Shown here: positions 7,716 through 15,822 of the stretch, piece after piece
Numbering within the stretch: the stretch's first letter is position 1
Layout: every line of letters begins with the position of its first letter
Assembly: GCF_023272795.1 (NCBI RefSeq)
Contig: NZ_CP096829.1
Location: forward strand, 1,240,001 to 1,304,000
DNA: 64,000 bases
From: Flavobacterium humidisoli
Lineage (GTDB): Bacteria; Bacteroidota; Bacteroidia; Flavobacteriales; Flavobacteriaceae
Direction of reading: 5' to 3'
Made by a program: the position numbers and the translations under genes
The notes under the pieces: model-generated
Database searches by the model: none
What the model was told of the DNA's origin: nothing
Seen by the model: the letters and a program-made list of their open reading frames with translations, nothing else

Positions 7716-9368
7716 TTACAAAGATACGCCGCGTTTCCACGGAATAAAATCGTCTTGGTTTAATTGCACTGCTTTCGGAATAATTTCGCCGCTTGCCGCT
7801 TTGATGCAGTATTCTAAAATTTCCTCGCCCATTTCTTCAATAGATTTTTCACCACTAATGATTGGTCCGCAGTCAATATCGATAATATCTTTCATTCTGG
7901 TTGCTAGAACAGAGTTTGTTGCCACTTTAATTACAGGACAAACTGGGTTTCCAGTCGGAGTTCCCAACCCTGTAGTAAATAAAATTAAAGTTGCTCCAGA
8001 AGCCGCTTTTCCAGTTGTTGCTTCCACATCATTTCCTGGTGTACAAACTAAACTCAATCCTGGTTTTGTAACCAATTCGGTATAATCTAAAACGTCAACA
8101 ACAGGAGAAGTTCCGCCTTTTTTAGCCGCTCCGGCACTTTTGATAGCATCTGTAATTAATCCGTCTTTGATGTTTCCTGGTGACGGATTCATGTGGAAAC
8201 CAGAACCCACTTTATGAGCCAGTTCATCGTAAGATTCCATTAAATCTATGAATTTTTTGGCTTTATCTTCCGTAATACATCTGTCAATTAAATTCTGTTC
8301 AGCTCCACATAATTCTGGGAATTCGGCCAAAAGAATTTTTCCGCCTAAAGCTACTACTAAATCAGAAGTATAACCCACAGCAGGATTTGCAGAAACTCCG
8401 CTGAAACCATCGCTTCCGCCACATTTTACACCAATGCATAAATCGCTCAAAGGCGCATCGGTTCTTTCATATTGGTTGATTTCAATTAAACCTTCAAAAG
8501 TCTTTTTAATGGCATTAGTAATCAAAACTTCTTCGCTTTCTGTCTGCTGCTGTTCAAAAATAAACAAAGGTTTGTCAAATTCTGGGTTTTGTCTTTTTAC
8601 GTCGTTTACAAAATCCTGAACTTGTAAATGCTGGCATCCTAAACTCAAAAGCGTGATTCCACCAACGTTTGGATGATTGGCATAAGAAGCCAATAAAGCG
8701 CTTAAAGTAGAAGCATCCTGACGCGTTCCACCGCAGCCGCCTTGGTGATTTAAGAATTTAATTCCGTCCACATTTTCAAAAACACGTTTGTTTTTCGGAG
8801 TCGGATTTAATTCAATATTAATATCGTTGATGTCATTTCCGTTCAAATAACCTTCCAGTAATTCGTGCGTAAATTGATTGTATTTGTCTGTTACAGCATA
8901 ACCTAATTGCTTGTGCAACGCCTCTTTGATAACGTCAAGATTTCTGTTTTCACAAAAAACTGTCGGAACAAAAAGCCAGTAATTGGCAGTTCCAACACGT
9001 CCGTCTTTTCTTTTATAACCTTTAAAAGTTCTGTTTTCAAATTTAGAAACATCAGGGGCATTCCATTCGTAAGAAGCGTTTCTGTAAGCGTAAGGATCTG
9101 CGGCGTGTTTTAAGTTTTCGGTCGTCATTAAACTTCCTTTTGCCACATCACATTGTACTTTTCCGACCAAAACACCGTACATGTTTACTTCTTCTCCCTG
9201 CTTCATGTCCTGCATGTAGAATTTATGTTTGGCTTTGATGAGGTCTTGTAAAACGTAAGGTTCGTTTTCAAAAAGAATGGTTTCTCCTTTTGGTAAGTCG
9301 GTTAAAGCTACCAGAACATTATCGTCTGGGTGCAGTTTTACGACTAATTTTTTAGTTGTATCAAGCAT
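7716..9368 (-). CDS. UxaA-family sugar acid dehydratase (altronate dehydratase-like)
   Basis: A 550-residue protein with both parts of the UxaA family: an N-terminal SAF-like domain (about 1-100) and a C-terminal dehydratase domain with GGCGG, GCQHLQ, CIGVKCGGSDGFSG and the conserved cysteines expected of an iron-dependent enzyme. The start at 9368 (MLDTTKKLVVKL) is chosen; the longer frame to 9443 adds a low-complexity Lys/Asn-rich stretch. Family members dehydrate altronate, galactarate and other sugar acids. Here the probable substrate is L-fuconate or a related 6-deoxy acid, giving the 2-keto-3-deoxy acid for the adjacent SDR. Substrate is inferred. Confidence 0.8.
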   Translation of the reverse strand: MLDTTKKLVVKLHPDDNVLVALTDLPKGETILFENEPYVLQDLIKAKHKFYMQDMKQGEEVNMYGVLVGKVQCDVAKGSLMTTENLKHAADPYAYRNASYEWNAPDVSKFENRTFKGYKRKDGRVGTANYWLFVPTVFCENRNLDVIKEALHKQLGYAVTDKYNQFTHELLEGYLNGNDINDINIELNPTPKNKRVFENVDGIKFLNHQGGCGGTRQDASTLSALLASYANHPNVGGITLLSLGCQHLQVQDFVNDVKRQNPEFDKPLFIFEQQQTESEEVLITNAIKKTFEGLIEINQYERTDAPLSDLCIGVKCGGSDGFSGVSANPAVGYTSDLVVALGGKILLAEFPELCGAEQNLIDRCITEDKAKKFIDLMESYDELAHKVGSGFHMNPSPGNIKDGLITDAIKSAGAAKKGGTSPVVDVLDYTELVTKPGLSLVCTPGNDVEATTGKAASGATLILFTTGLGTPTGNPVCPVIKVATNSVLATRMKDIIDIDCGPIISGEKSIEEMGEEILEYCIKAASGEIIPKAVQLNQDDFIPWKRGVSL

Positions 9369-9529
9369 TGTCTTGTTGTTTTTTTTCTTTTTTGTGTTGT
9401 CGTTTGCTGTAGTTAGGGAAGAAGTTAAGCACTTTGATTTCACTAAAATTTGGGCAGTAAACGAAAAATAAAATTAGTTTTTTTAGCCTTTTGTTATTAG
9501 TCTAATATTATCCGTGTATAATCTTTAAT

Positions 9530-9537
9530 TATCTTTG
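9530..9537 (+). promoter_or_regulatory. -7 box TATCTTTG of the AraC-type gene
   Basis: TATCTTTG fits TAnnTTTG exactly and ends only 4 bases before the ATG at 9542, which implies a leaderless or nearly leaderless transcript. Confidence 0.55.
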
Positions 9538-9541
9538 CAGA

Positions 9542-10438
9542 ATGAAATTGGAACAAACCAAAATAGCGTCTTATCTCAATACAAAAGTTTCGGTATTAAA
9601 TCGTGTTGAGCCTTTTTTTCAGGCGCCCTTTCATTCGCATCCAGAATTGGAATTGGTGTATGTAAAAGAGAGTTACGGCAAGCGAATTATTGGAAATTCG
9701 GTAATGCCATTTGAACCTGGAGATATGGTTTTTTTAGGTTCGGATATTCCGCACGTTTGGCTGAATGATGAGAAATATTATCAAGGAATTGAAGATTTGA
9801 AGGCGAATTCGATTGTTGTATATTTTCATAAAGATATTTTTGGACCGACTTTTTACGAATTAAAAGAAACGCAAAAAATCAATGAACTCTTTTTTCAGGC
9901 TGGAAAAGGGATTTCGATTATCGGAAAAACCAATAAGCAGATTGCTAAAAAATTGGAGAAGTTAGTTTCAAAAAAAGACTTTGAGGTAATTGTCGGACTT
10001 TTTGAGATTTTGTCTATTCTTTCAGAAAGTCAGGATACAATCTATATCAATGACGAAATTTATTCTTTGATGCAGAAAGATTCAAAAGTAGATCGTCTTT
10101 CAGAAGTTTTTCAATATGTGAATAAAAATTATAAGAAGAATATTTCCTTAGAAGAAATTGCCGCTGTTGCGAATATGACTCGGACTTCTTTCTGCAGAAT
10201 GTTTCGAGTTAAAACGAAGAAAAACTTTGTGGATTATCTGCACGAAATCAGAATCTCGAATGCCTGTAAATTGTTGCTGGAAACCGATAAAAGTATGTCT
10301 GAAATTGCGTATGAATGCGGTTATAAAACCGCTTCAAATTTTAATAAACTTTTCAAAAAAGTTAAAGGAATGACGCCATCTGATTTTAAAAATAATGCGA
10401 AGATGAGTTTTGCCACTCCCGATAGCTATCGGGATTAA
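9542..10438 (+). CDS. AraC-family transcriptional regulator of the deoxysugar cluster
   Basis: A 298-residue regulator. The N-terminal cupin-like sensor domain includes FHSHPELELVYV near residue 30 and PGDMVFLGSDIPHVW near residue 60. The C-terminal AraC double helix-turn-helix (about 190-290) includes ISLEEIAAVANMTRTSFCRMF and MSEIAYECGYKT. It is divergent from the dehydratase gene at 9368, so it probably controls the catabolic cluster. Its last residues (TPDSYRD) and stop codon are encoded by a copy of the interspersed palindrome at 10417-10434, so the native C-terminus has probably been replaced. Confidence 0.85.
   Translation: MKLEQTKIASYLNTKVSVLNRVEPFFQAPFHSHPELELVYVKESYGKRIIGNSVMPFEPGDMVFLGSDIPHVWLNDEKYYQGIEDLKANSIVVYFHKDIFGPTFYELKETQKINELFFQAGKGISIIGKTNKQIAKKLEKLVSKKDFEVIVGLFEILSILSESQDTIYINDEIYSLMQKDSKVDRLSEVFQYVNKNYKKNISLEEIAAVANMTRTSFCRMFRVKTKKNFVDYLHEIRISNACKLLLETDKSMSEIAYECGYKTASNFNKLFKKVKGMTPSDFKNNAKMSFATPDSYRD
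10417..10434. repeat. 18-base palindrome inside the 3' end of the AraC-type gene
   Basis: Identical to the copy at 262-279. Read in frame it encodes the last residues of the regulator, with the stop codon straight after it. Confidence 0.8.
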
Positions 10439-10498
10439 AGATTAAAAGGATTTGAATTAAAATCTGCTCAATCTGCCAAATCTGCGTGAGACAAAAAA

Positions 10499-10562
10499 TA
10501 GCCACGAATTCACGAATTATTCTTTGACAATCTTTGAGAATAAATTTGTGAATTCGTGGCTA
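10499..10562. repeat. long inverted repeat / hairpin between convergent genes
   Basis: TAGCCACGAATTCACGAATT begins at 10499 and its inverted counterpart ends at 10562, giving a stem of over 20 pairs with small mismatches. It lies between the convergent AraC-type and SDR genes, where it could end both transcripts. Same family as 6757-6864. Confidence 0.7.
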
Positions 10563-10569
10563 AAAAAAA

Positions 10570-11349
10570 TTAAATAGATCGATCTAAATGAGTGTAACCA
10601 CCATCAACATAAATGATCTGTCCAGTGGTATGACTTGATTTTTCAGACAGCAAGAAAACCACCATGTTAGCAATTTCTTCTGCTGTTGTCATTCTGTTTT
10701 CTAGCGGAATATTTTTTGTAATTGCGGCTAATTTTTCTTCTTTATTTTCAAAAGTATTAATCCACGTTTCATAAAGCGGCGTGTAACATTCAGCTACAAT
10801 TACAGCGTTTACACGAATGCTGTATTTTAATAATTCAACTGCCCATTCTCTGGTTAAAGCATTTCTTCCTCCGTTTGAAGCAGCGTAAGCTGAGGTTCCG
10901 CCTTGACCTGTTTCGGCAGTTTTAGAACCAATGTTTACAATGGCTCCTTTCGATTCTTTCAAATACGGAAGCGCATGCTGTGCCATTAAATAATAATGCA
11001 CTAAATTTTTGTGAAGAGAAGCAGCGAAATCTTCATAATTTCCGTTCTCTAATCCTACACCGTCATTAACTCCGGCATTATTTACAAGCCCGTCAATTCG
11101 GCCAAATTTTGCGATTACGGTGTCAACGGCTTTTTTGCAGTCTTCAGGTTTTGTCAAATCGGCGGCAACTTGATGCGCTTCTTTTCCAATGGCTTTTAAT
11201 TCTTCTACGGCTTTGATGTTGTCATTTTCGTTACGTCCAACGATAAACGGAATTGCATTTTCTTCGGCTAGAACTTTAACGATTCCTAAACCGATTCCTT
11301 TTGCGCCTCCAGTAACGATAATGATTTTTTGGGTTAATGATAACTGCAT
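10570..11349 (-). CDS. SDR family protein, L-fucose dehydrogenase-like, with Asn in place of catalytic Lys
   Basis: A 259-residue SDR with TGGAKGIG at 13-20, NNAG at 90-93, Ser142 and Tyr155. The active-site motif reads Tyr-Ala-Ala-Ser-Asn (155-159), so the usual catalytic lysine is Asn159; the codon is AAC. The following LTREWAVELL and ECYTPLYE segments resemble L-fucose dehydrogenase-type SDRs. It would oxidise the sugar to a lactone as the first step of the cluster's pathway. The Lys loss may be a subfamily feature with another residue taking over, or may mark reduced activity. Function is inferred from context. Confidence 0.65.
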   Translation of the reverse strand: MQLSLTQKIIIVTGGAKGIGLGIVKVLAEENAIPFIVGRNENDNIKAVEELKAIGKEAHQVAADLTKPEDCKKAVDTVIAKFGRIDGLVNNAGVNDGVGLENGNYEDFAASLHKNLVHYYLMAQHALPYLKESKGAIVNIGSKTAETGQGGTSAYAASNGGRNALTREWAVELLKYSIRVNAVIVAECYTPLYETWINTFENKEEKLAAITKNIPLENRMTTAEEIANMVVFLLSEKSSHTTGQIIYVDGGYTHLDRSI

Positions 11350-11554
11350 GATTTTTATTTATTATAATTTAAAGACTCTATAAAGGTATAGCAAATGTAT
11401 TTCAAACCTATAGAATCATAGTTCTAACTTTATCTAAAAAGATATCTCATTTATCTAGTTTGAATATTTTTTGTTTCAATTTAGATTTAGTTTCTTACTC
11501 TTTTTATTTATTTCTAAAACTGATATTTATATGTATTAGGTTTATTTTTAAAAA

Positions 11555-11590
11555 TTTACAGCTGTTGTTCAGATAAACAACAGCTGTAAA
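11555..11590 (-). terminator. hairpin terminator of the sodium/sugar symporter gene
   Basis: TTTACAGCTGTTGTT (11555-11569) pairs perfectly with AACAACAGCTGTAAA (11576-11590) around a 6-base loop. It is 27 bases beyond the symporter stop, and on the minus strand it is followed by a T run. Confidence 0.8.
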
Positions 11591-11617
11591 AATAGAGAGA
11601 ATAGAACTGATAATTTA

Positions 11618-13303
11618 TTACCAGAACTTAACATAAAGAGCCACAATAATCAGTAATGTAATTACTATTAAGACCGTAGTCTGTGGCTGTACTTTGAACA
11701 TTCCAGGTTCTGTCTCGAATGCTTTTGGGTTTACTTTTGGACCAGCGAAACTTATCACAATCATGGCAATCATTGTAAATAAGAATGACAATCCCATACA
11801 AATATGGAACGGAATTTCGAAAGCTCCTTTTCCGTTATTATAAGCAGTATATAAAAGTGTATCATTTCCAAATAAAGCTGGAGCATATTCGTTGAATAAA
11901 ACAGATAATAAGAATCCTAAAATTACTCCCACGATTGCAGCTGTTCCAGTAGTTCTTTTCCAGAACATACCTAAGAAGAACATCGCGAAAACTCCTGGAC
12001 TAATAAATCCAGTATATTTTTGGATGTATGTAAATCCTCCAACTCCACCAATTCCTAAAACGTCATTCCAAGTAAATAGAACCGCTAAAAGCATGGCAGC
12101 AAAAACGGCAAGTCTACCAATGTTTACCTGTTGTTTTTCGCCAGCATCTTTCTGGATGTATTTTTTATGAATGTCTAAGGTATAAATTGTAGAAATACTG
12201 TTTACTTTTCCAGCTAAAGATGCTACAATTGCAGCAGTAAGTGCGGCAACAGAAAGACCTTTTAATCCTGTTGGAAGGAAAGTCAATACAGCAGAATAAG
12301 CTCCGTCTTTTCCTCCAACTAATTGTGGCAAATGCCCGTTTGTGTATAAAACATAAGCAGCAATACCAGGAAGCATTACGATAAGTGGCATTAATAATTT
12401 TAGCATACCCGCAAATAAGATTCCTGTACGAGCGGTTTGTAAATCTGCTCCAAGTGCTCTTTGTGTAATGTATTGGTTACATCCCCAATAGTTTAAGTTG
12501 ATGATCCAGATGCCAGCTGCATAAGATAACAATCCAGGGAAAGTTAAATATTTATCGATTTCAAGTTGAGATGATGCTGCAGTTGGTTTTGGAATAATCA
12601 TTTTGAAATGCTCCGGCGCTTCTTTCATTAAAACTTTGAAACCTGCAATTGCATTTTCGCCAACACCAAAATACTGCCCAACAGTAGTCAAAGCGATGTA
12701 AGAAGTTACCAAACCTCCAATGATTAAAACCGCAACCTGAATAACGTCTGTATAAGCTACAACTTTCATTCCTCCAAGAGAAATAAATAAAGCAAATACA
12801 GCCAAACCGATCATAATAGCGTGAAGATACTGACCTCCCGCAAGACCATTAATAGCAACTGCTCCCAAATAAAGAATAGAAGTTAAGTTTACAAAAACAT
12901 ACAAAAACAGCCAGAAAACTGCCATAATCAATGCAGTAGATTCGTTGTAACGTGTTTTTAAGAATTGTGGCATCGTGTAAATCTTGTTTTTAAGATAAAC
13001 AGGAATAAACCATACAGCGACAATAATAAGTGCAATAGCGGCAAGCCATTCGTAAGCAGCAACAGCGATTCCTAAGAAGAATCCTTCACCGCTCATTCCG
13101 ATGAATTGTTCTGCAGAGATATTAGAAGCAATAAGAGAAGCTCCAATTGCCCACCAAGTTAAATTTCCTTCAGCCAAAAAGTAAGCTTTAGCATCTTGTT
13201 CGTCTTGTTTACGTTTGCGGTAAACGGTGTAACCGTAGACCGAGACTACGATAAAATAAATAATAAAAACCGCATAGTCTGCGAAAGCGAGGTTTTGGTT
13301 CAT
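11618..13303 (-). CDS. sodium/sugar symporter (SSS/SGLT family), probably L-arabinose
   Basis: A 561-residue membrane protein with about 14 hydrophobic segments, typical of the solute:sodium symporter family. SGLT-type blocks are present: ASLIASNISAEQFIGMSG near residue 55, GGMKVVAYTDVIQ near 180, and LNYWGCNQYITQRALGA near 270. It lies downstream of galM-galK-galT on the same strand, so galactose import is the first guess. However, it is 250 bases from galT, has its own promoter (13442-13470), and carries an AraR-like palindrome at 13479-13497. Bacteroides AraR regulons include a similar symporter. I favour L-arabinose, with galactose as the alternative. Confidence 0.8.
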   Translation of the reverse strand: MNQNLAFADYAVFIIYFIVVSVYGYTVYRKRKQDEQDAKAYFLAEGNLTWWAIGASLIASNISAEQFIGMSGEGFFLGIAVAAYEWLAAIALIIVAVWFIPVYLKNKIYTMPQFLKTRYNESTALIMAVFWLFLYVFVNLTSILYLGAVAINGLAGGQYLHAIMIGLAVFALFISLGGMKVVAYTDVIQVAVLIIGGLVTSYIALTTVGQYFGVGENAIAGFKVLMKEAPEHFKMIIPKPTAASSQLEIDKYLTFPGLLSYAAGIWIINLNYWGCNQYITQRALGADLQTARTGILFAGMLKLLMPLIVMLPGIAAYVLYTNGHLPQLVGGKDGAYSAVLTFLPTGLKGLSVAALTAAIVASLAGKVNSISTIYTLDIHKKYIQKDAGEKQQVNIGRLAVFAAMLLAVLFTWNDVLGIGGVGGFTYIQKYTGFISPGVFAMFFLGMFWKRTTGTAAIVGVILGFLLSVLFNEYAPALFGNDTLLYTAYNNGKGAFEIPFHICMGLSFLFTMIAMIVISFAGPKVNPKAFETEPGMFKVQPQTTVLIVITLLIIVALYVKFW

Positions 13304-13441
13304 TGTTAGTAGTATTTTAAATAATTATTATAGGGTTGTTTGTTTATGTGGTTTTAAATCAGTTTTTGTGTTGTCAAATCTTGTTAAAAATGCAAGATGT
13401 GTTTTATTTCTGTTATTTTTTTGCGAAAATAAAGCAGAAGC

Positions 13442-13470
13442 CAAATGTAAAATAAAAATTTAGAAATCAA
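13442..13470 (-). promoter_or_regulatory. promoter of the symporter gene
   Basis: On the minus strand TTG (13470-13468), 18 bases, then TACATTTG (13449-13442): an exact fit to TTG-N-TAnnTTTG. The leader would be roughly 130 nt. Confidence 0.65.
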
Positions 13471-13478
13471 CTATTAGT

Positions 13479-13497
13479 AAATGTGTTTTTTACATTT
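13479..13497. promoter_or_regulatory. AraR-like operator upstream of the symporter
   Basis: AAATGT-N7-ACATTT, a perfect inverted repeat of the same form as the sites upstream of susC and araB. It lies 9 bases upstream of the symporter's -33 box. Confidence 0.6.
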
Positions 13498-13553
13498 ATT
13501 CAATAGGAATTGTGTTAAATTTTTAGTTTTGGATTAAGTGCAACACGAAACCG

Positions 13554-14612
13554 TTAAGCTTTTACTAGGCTTTTGTAATGTACATCTGAAAGCTGTCTCA
13601 AAATTTCGGCGCTTTTTTCGGGTGTAATATCGCGCTGTGATTCGCCCAACATTTCATATCCAACCATAAATTTCTTTACCGTTGCAGATCTCAACAAAGG
13701 CGGATAAAAATGCATGTGGAAATGCCATTCTGGATGGATTAAACCATCTGTTGGCGATTGGTGAATGCCTGACGAATATGGAAATGAAGTATTAAATAAA
13801 TTATCATACTTCGTTGTAAGTTGCTTTAAGATTTTCGCGAAAGCGGTACTTTCAGCTGCTGTAAAATTGGTGATTTTGTTTACAGCTCTTTTGCTGATAA
13901 TCATGGTTTCATACGGCCAGATTGCCCAAAACGGAACTAATGCCACAAAATGATCATTTTCGATTACAATGCGATCGCCAGCTTTCAATTCGGCCTTTAC
14001 GTAATCTTCTAACAATGTTGTCTGATTTTTATCGTAGTACGATTTTAAGCTATTTTGTGTTTTTTCAACCTGAGTTGGTAGAGAAGATTGTGCCCAAATT
14101 TGGCCATGCGGATGCGGGTTGCTGCAGCCCATAACACTTCCTTTGTTTTCAAAAATCTGAACGTGGTTGATGAATTTAATATTTCCTAAATCGGTATATT
14201 CTTTCTGCCAAGTTCTAATGATGTTTTCAATATCTCCAATTTCCATTTCTGGAAGAGTCAGATCGTGTCTTGGCGAAAAGCAAACCACTCTTGAAATTCC
14301 CTGTTCTGGTTTTGCCTTAAAAAAAGTATGTTTGATATCGTCTTCAAAAATGATTTCGTCCTGTTTCATGGCTGCAAAATCATTTTCAAAAACAAAACTG
14401 CTTTCGTATTGCGGATTATTCATTCCGTTGGCACGAACATTTCCAGGACACAAGTAACAAGTTGGGTCGTATTTAGGAAGTTCTTCTGTAGAAATAGTTT
14501 CATTTTGTCCTTGCCAAGGGCGTTTTGCACGGTGAGGTGAAACCAAGACCCATTCGTTAATTAATGGGTTGAAGCGTCTGTGCGGATCTTCGTTAATGTC
14601 AAAATTTTTCAT
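13554..14612 (-). CDS. galT: galactose-1-phosphate uridylyltransferase
   Basis: A 352-residue enzyme with the active-site HPHGQIWA (His167-Pro-His169; His169 is the nucleophile position) and the zinc pair Cys52/Cys55 in CYLCPG. It transfers UMP from UDP-glucose to galactose 1-phosphate in the Leloir pathway. The start lies 15 bases downstream of the galK stop, so the two are in one operon in the order galM-galK-galT. All key residues are present and the length is normal. Confidence 0.95.
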   Translation of the reverse strand: MKNFDINEDPHRRFNPLINEWVLVSPHRAKRPWQGQNETISTEELPKYDPTCYLCPGNVRANGMNNPQYESSFVFENDFAAMKQDEIIFEDDIKHTFFKAKPEQGISRVVCFSPRHDLTLPEMEIGDIENIIRTWQKEYTDLGNIKFINHVQIFENKGSVMGCSNPHPHGQIWAQSSLPTQVEKTQNSLKSYYDKNQTTLLEDYVKAELKAGDRIVIENDHFVALVPFWAIWPYETMIISKRAVNKITNFTAAESTAFAKILKQLTTKYDNLFNTSFPYSSGIHQSPTDGLIHPEWHFHMHFYPPLLRSATVKKFMVGYEMLGESQRDITPEKSAEILRQLSDVHYKSLVKA

Positions 14613-14627
14613 TGTACAGTTGTGGTT

Positions 14628-15788
14628 TTAAAGTAGCGTTGTTCCGTTAGAGATTTTTACATCATAGAATTTTAATTCAATTCCAAATGTATCTAAATAA
14701 AGTTTAGAGAACTTACGCTTTACCTCATTTTCATTTCCTTTTTTAACTAAATTGATAGTGCAGCCTCCAAAACCGCCTCCCATAAGTCGGGAACCAATAA
14801 TGGCATCATCTTCTTTTGCGGTATCAACAAGCATGTCTAATTCTTCGCAGCTTACCTCGTATTCTTTAGATAAGCCATCATGTGTTTCAAAAAGCAGTTC
14901 TCCTAAAAGTTCTATATTTCCTTGGTCTAAAGCTTCGCAAGCTTTGATAACACGATTGATTTCTTTTACAACAAAATGAACTCTGTCAAAAACTTTTTCA
15001 GTCATCTTATCCTTTAAGCTCAAAACTTGTTCTACAGAAGAATCTCTGAAACTTTTTACTTCTGGGAAGTGATTTTTTATGATAGATAAACCTTCCTCGC
15101 ATTCAATTCTTCTCGTATTATATTCTGATGTAAAAAGTGAATGTTTTACATTAGAATCAAATAAAATTAGAGAATAATCTTTGAAGTCGGCATTGTGATA
15201 TTCAAAATCTAAAGTGTTGCAATCTAATTTGATCACTTTATTTTCAAGACCGTGAACGCTTGAAAACTGATCCATAATTCCGCAGTTGATACCAACCCAG
15301 TGTTCTGCTTTTTGCCCTAATAATGAAATGTCTTTTTTCTCAATTTTTAAATCAAAAAGAGATTTGATTCCGAAAATCATTCCGCATTCCAAAGCTGCAG
15401 AAGAAGACAATCCAGAACCAACCGGAATATTACTGCTGAAAACACAGTTAAAACCATCAAACGAAAATCCGTTATCTTGCAATTGTTTGATTACGCCACG
15501 AATGTAATTGGTCCAGACCACATCGCTCAGTTTTACTTCCTGAGTTAAATCGATTTCAAATTCTTCATTCAAATCGATGGCAATTATTTTAGAAGTTTGA
15601 GTATTGTTTTTTTCAAAAGCAAAGCAAATCACTTTGTCAATTGCAGCAGGCAAAACATAACCGTCATTGTAGTCAATATGTTCTCCAATGATGTTGATTC
15701 TGCCTGGAGAAAGTACCGTTTTTTGAGGAGAAGACCCGAAGGATTTCTCAAAAAAAGCAACGGTATTTTGTATTAAAATATCATTCAT
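14628..15788 (-). CDS. galK: galactokinase
   Basis: A 386-residue GHMP kinase. The galactokinase signature GRINIIGEHIDYNDGYVLP is at 29-47, the ATP-loop GSGLSSSAALE near residue 118, and the C-terminal GGGFGG near residue 342. It phosphorylates galactose at C1 using ATP. Spacing is 34 bases from galM upstream and 15 bases to galT downstream. It is complete, with no odd features. Confidence 0.95.
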   Translation of the reverse strand: MNDILIQNTVAFFEKSFGSSPQKTVLSPGRINIIGEHIDYNDGYVLPAAIDKVICFAFEKNNTQTSKIIAIDLNEEFEIDLTQEVKLSDVVWTNYIRGVIKQLQDNGFSFDGFNCVFSSNIPVGSGLSSSAALECGMIFGIKSLFDLKIEKKDISLLGQKAEHWVGINCGIMDQFSSVHGLENKVIKLDCNTLDFEYHNADFKDYSLILFDSNVKHSLFTSEYNTRRIECEEGLSIIKNHFPEVKSFRDSSVEQVLSLKDKMTEKVFDRVHFVVKEINRVIKACEALDQGNIELLGELLFETHDGLSKEYEVSCEELDMLVDTAKEDDAIIGSRLMGGGFGGCTINLVKKGNENEVKRKFSKLYLDTFGIELKFYDVKISNGTTLL

Positions 15789-15822
15789 TATAGTTGTTGT
15801 AATTGTGGTATTGTGTAAATAG

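Noticed and set aside
7651..8085. Plus-strand 144-codon frame antisense to the UxaA-type dehydratase
   Set aside because: It is a shadow of the coding strand; the dehydratase motifs are intact on the minus strand.
11618..13303. Assigning the symporter to galactose from gal operon proximity
   Set aside because: It has a separate promoter and an AraR-like operator; kept only as the alternative.
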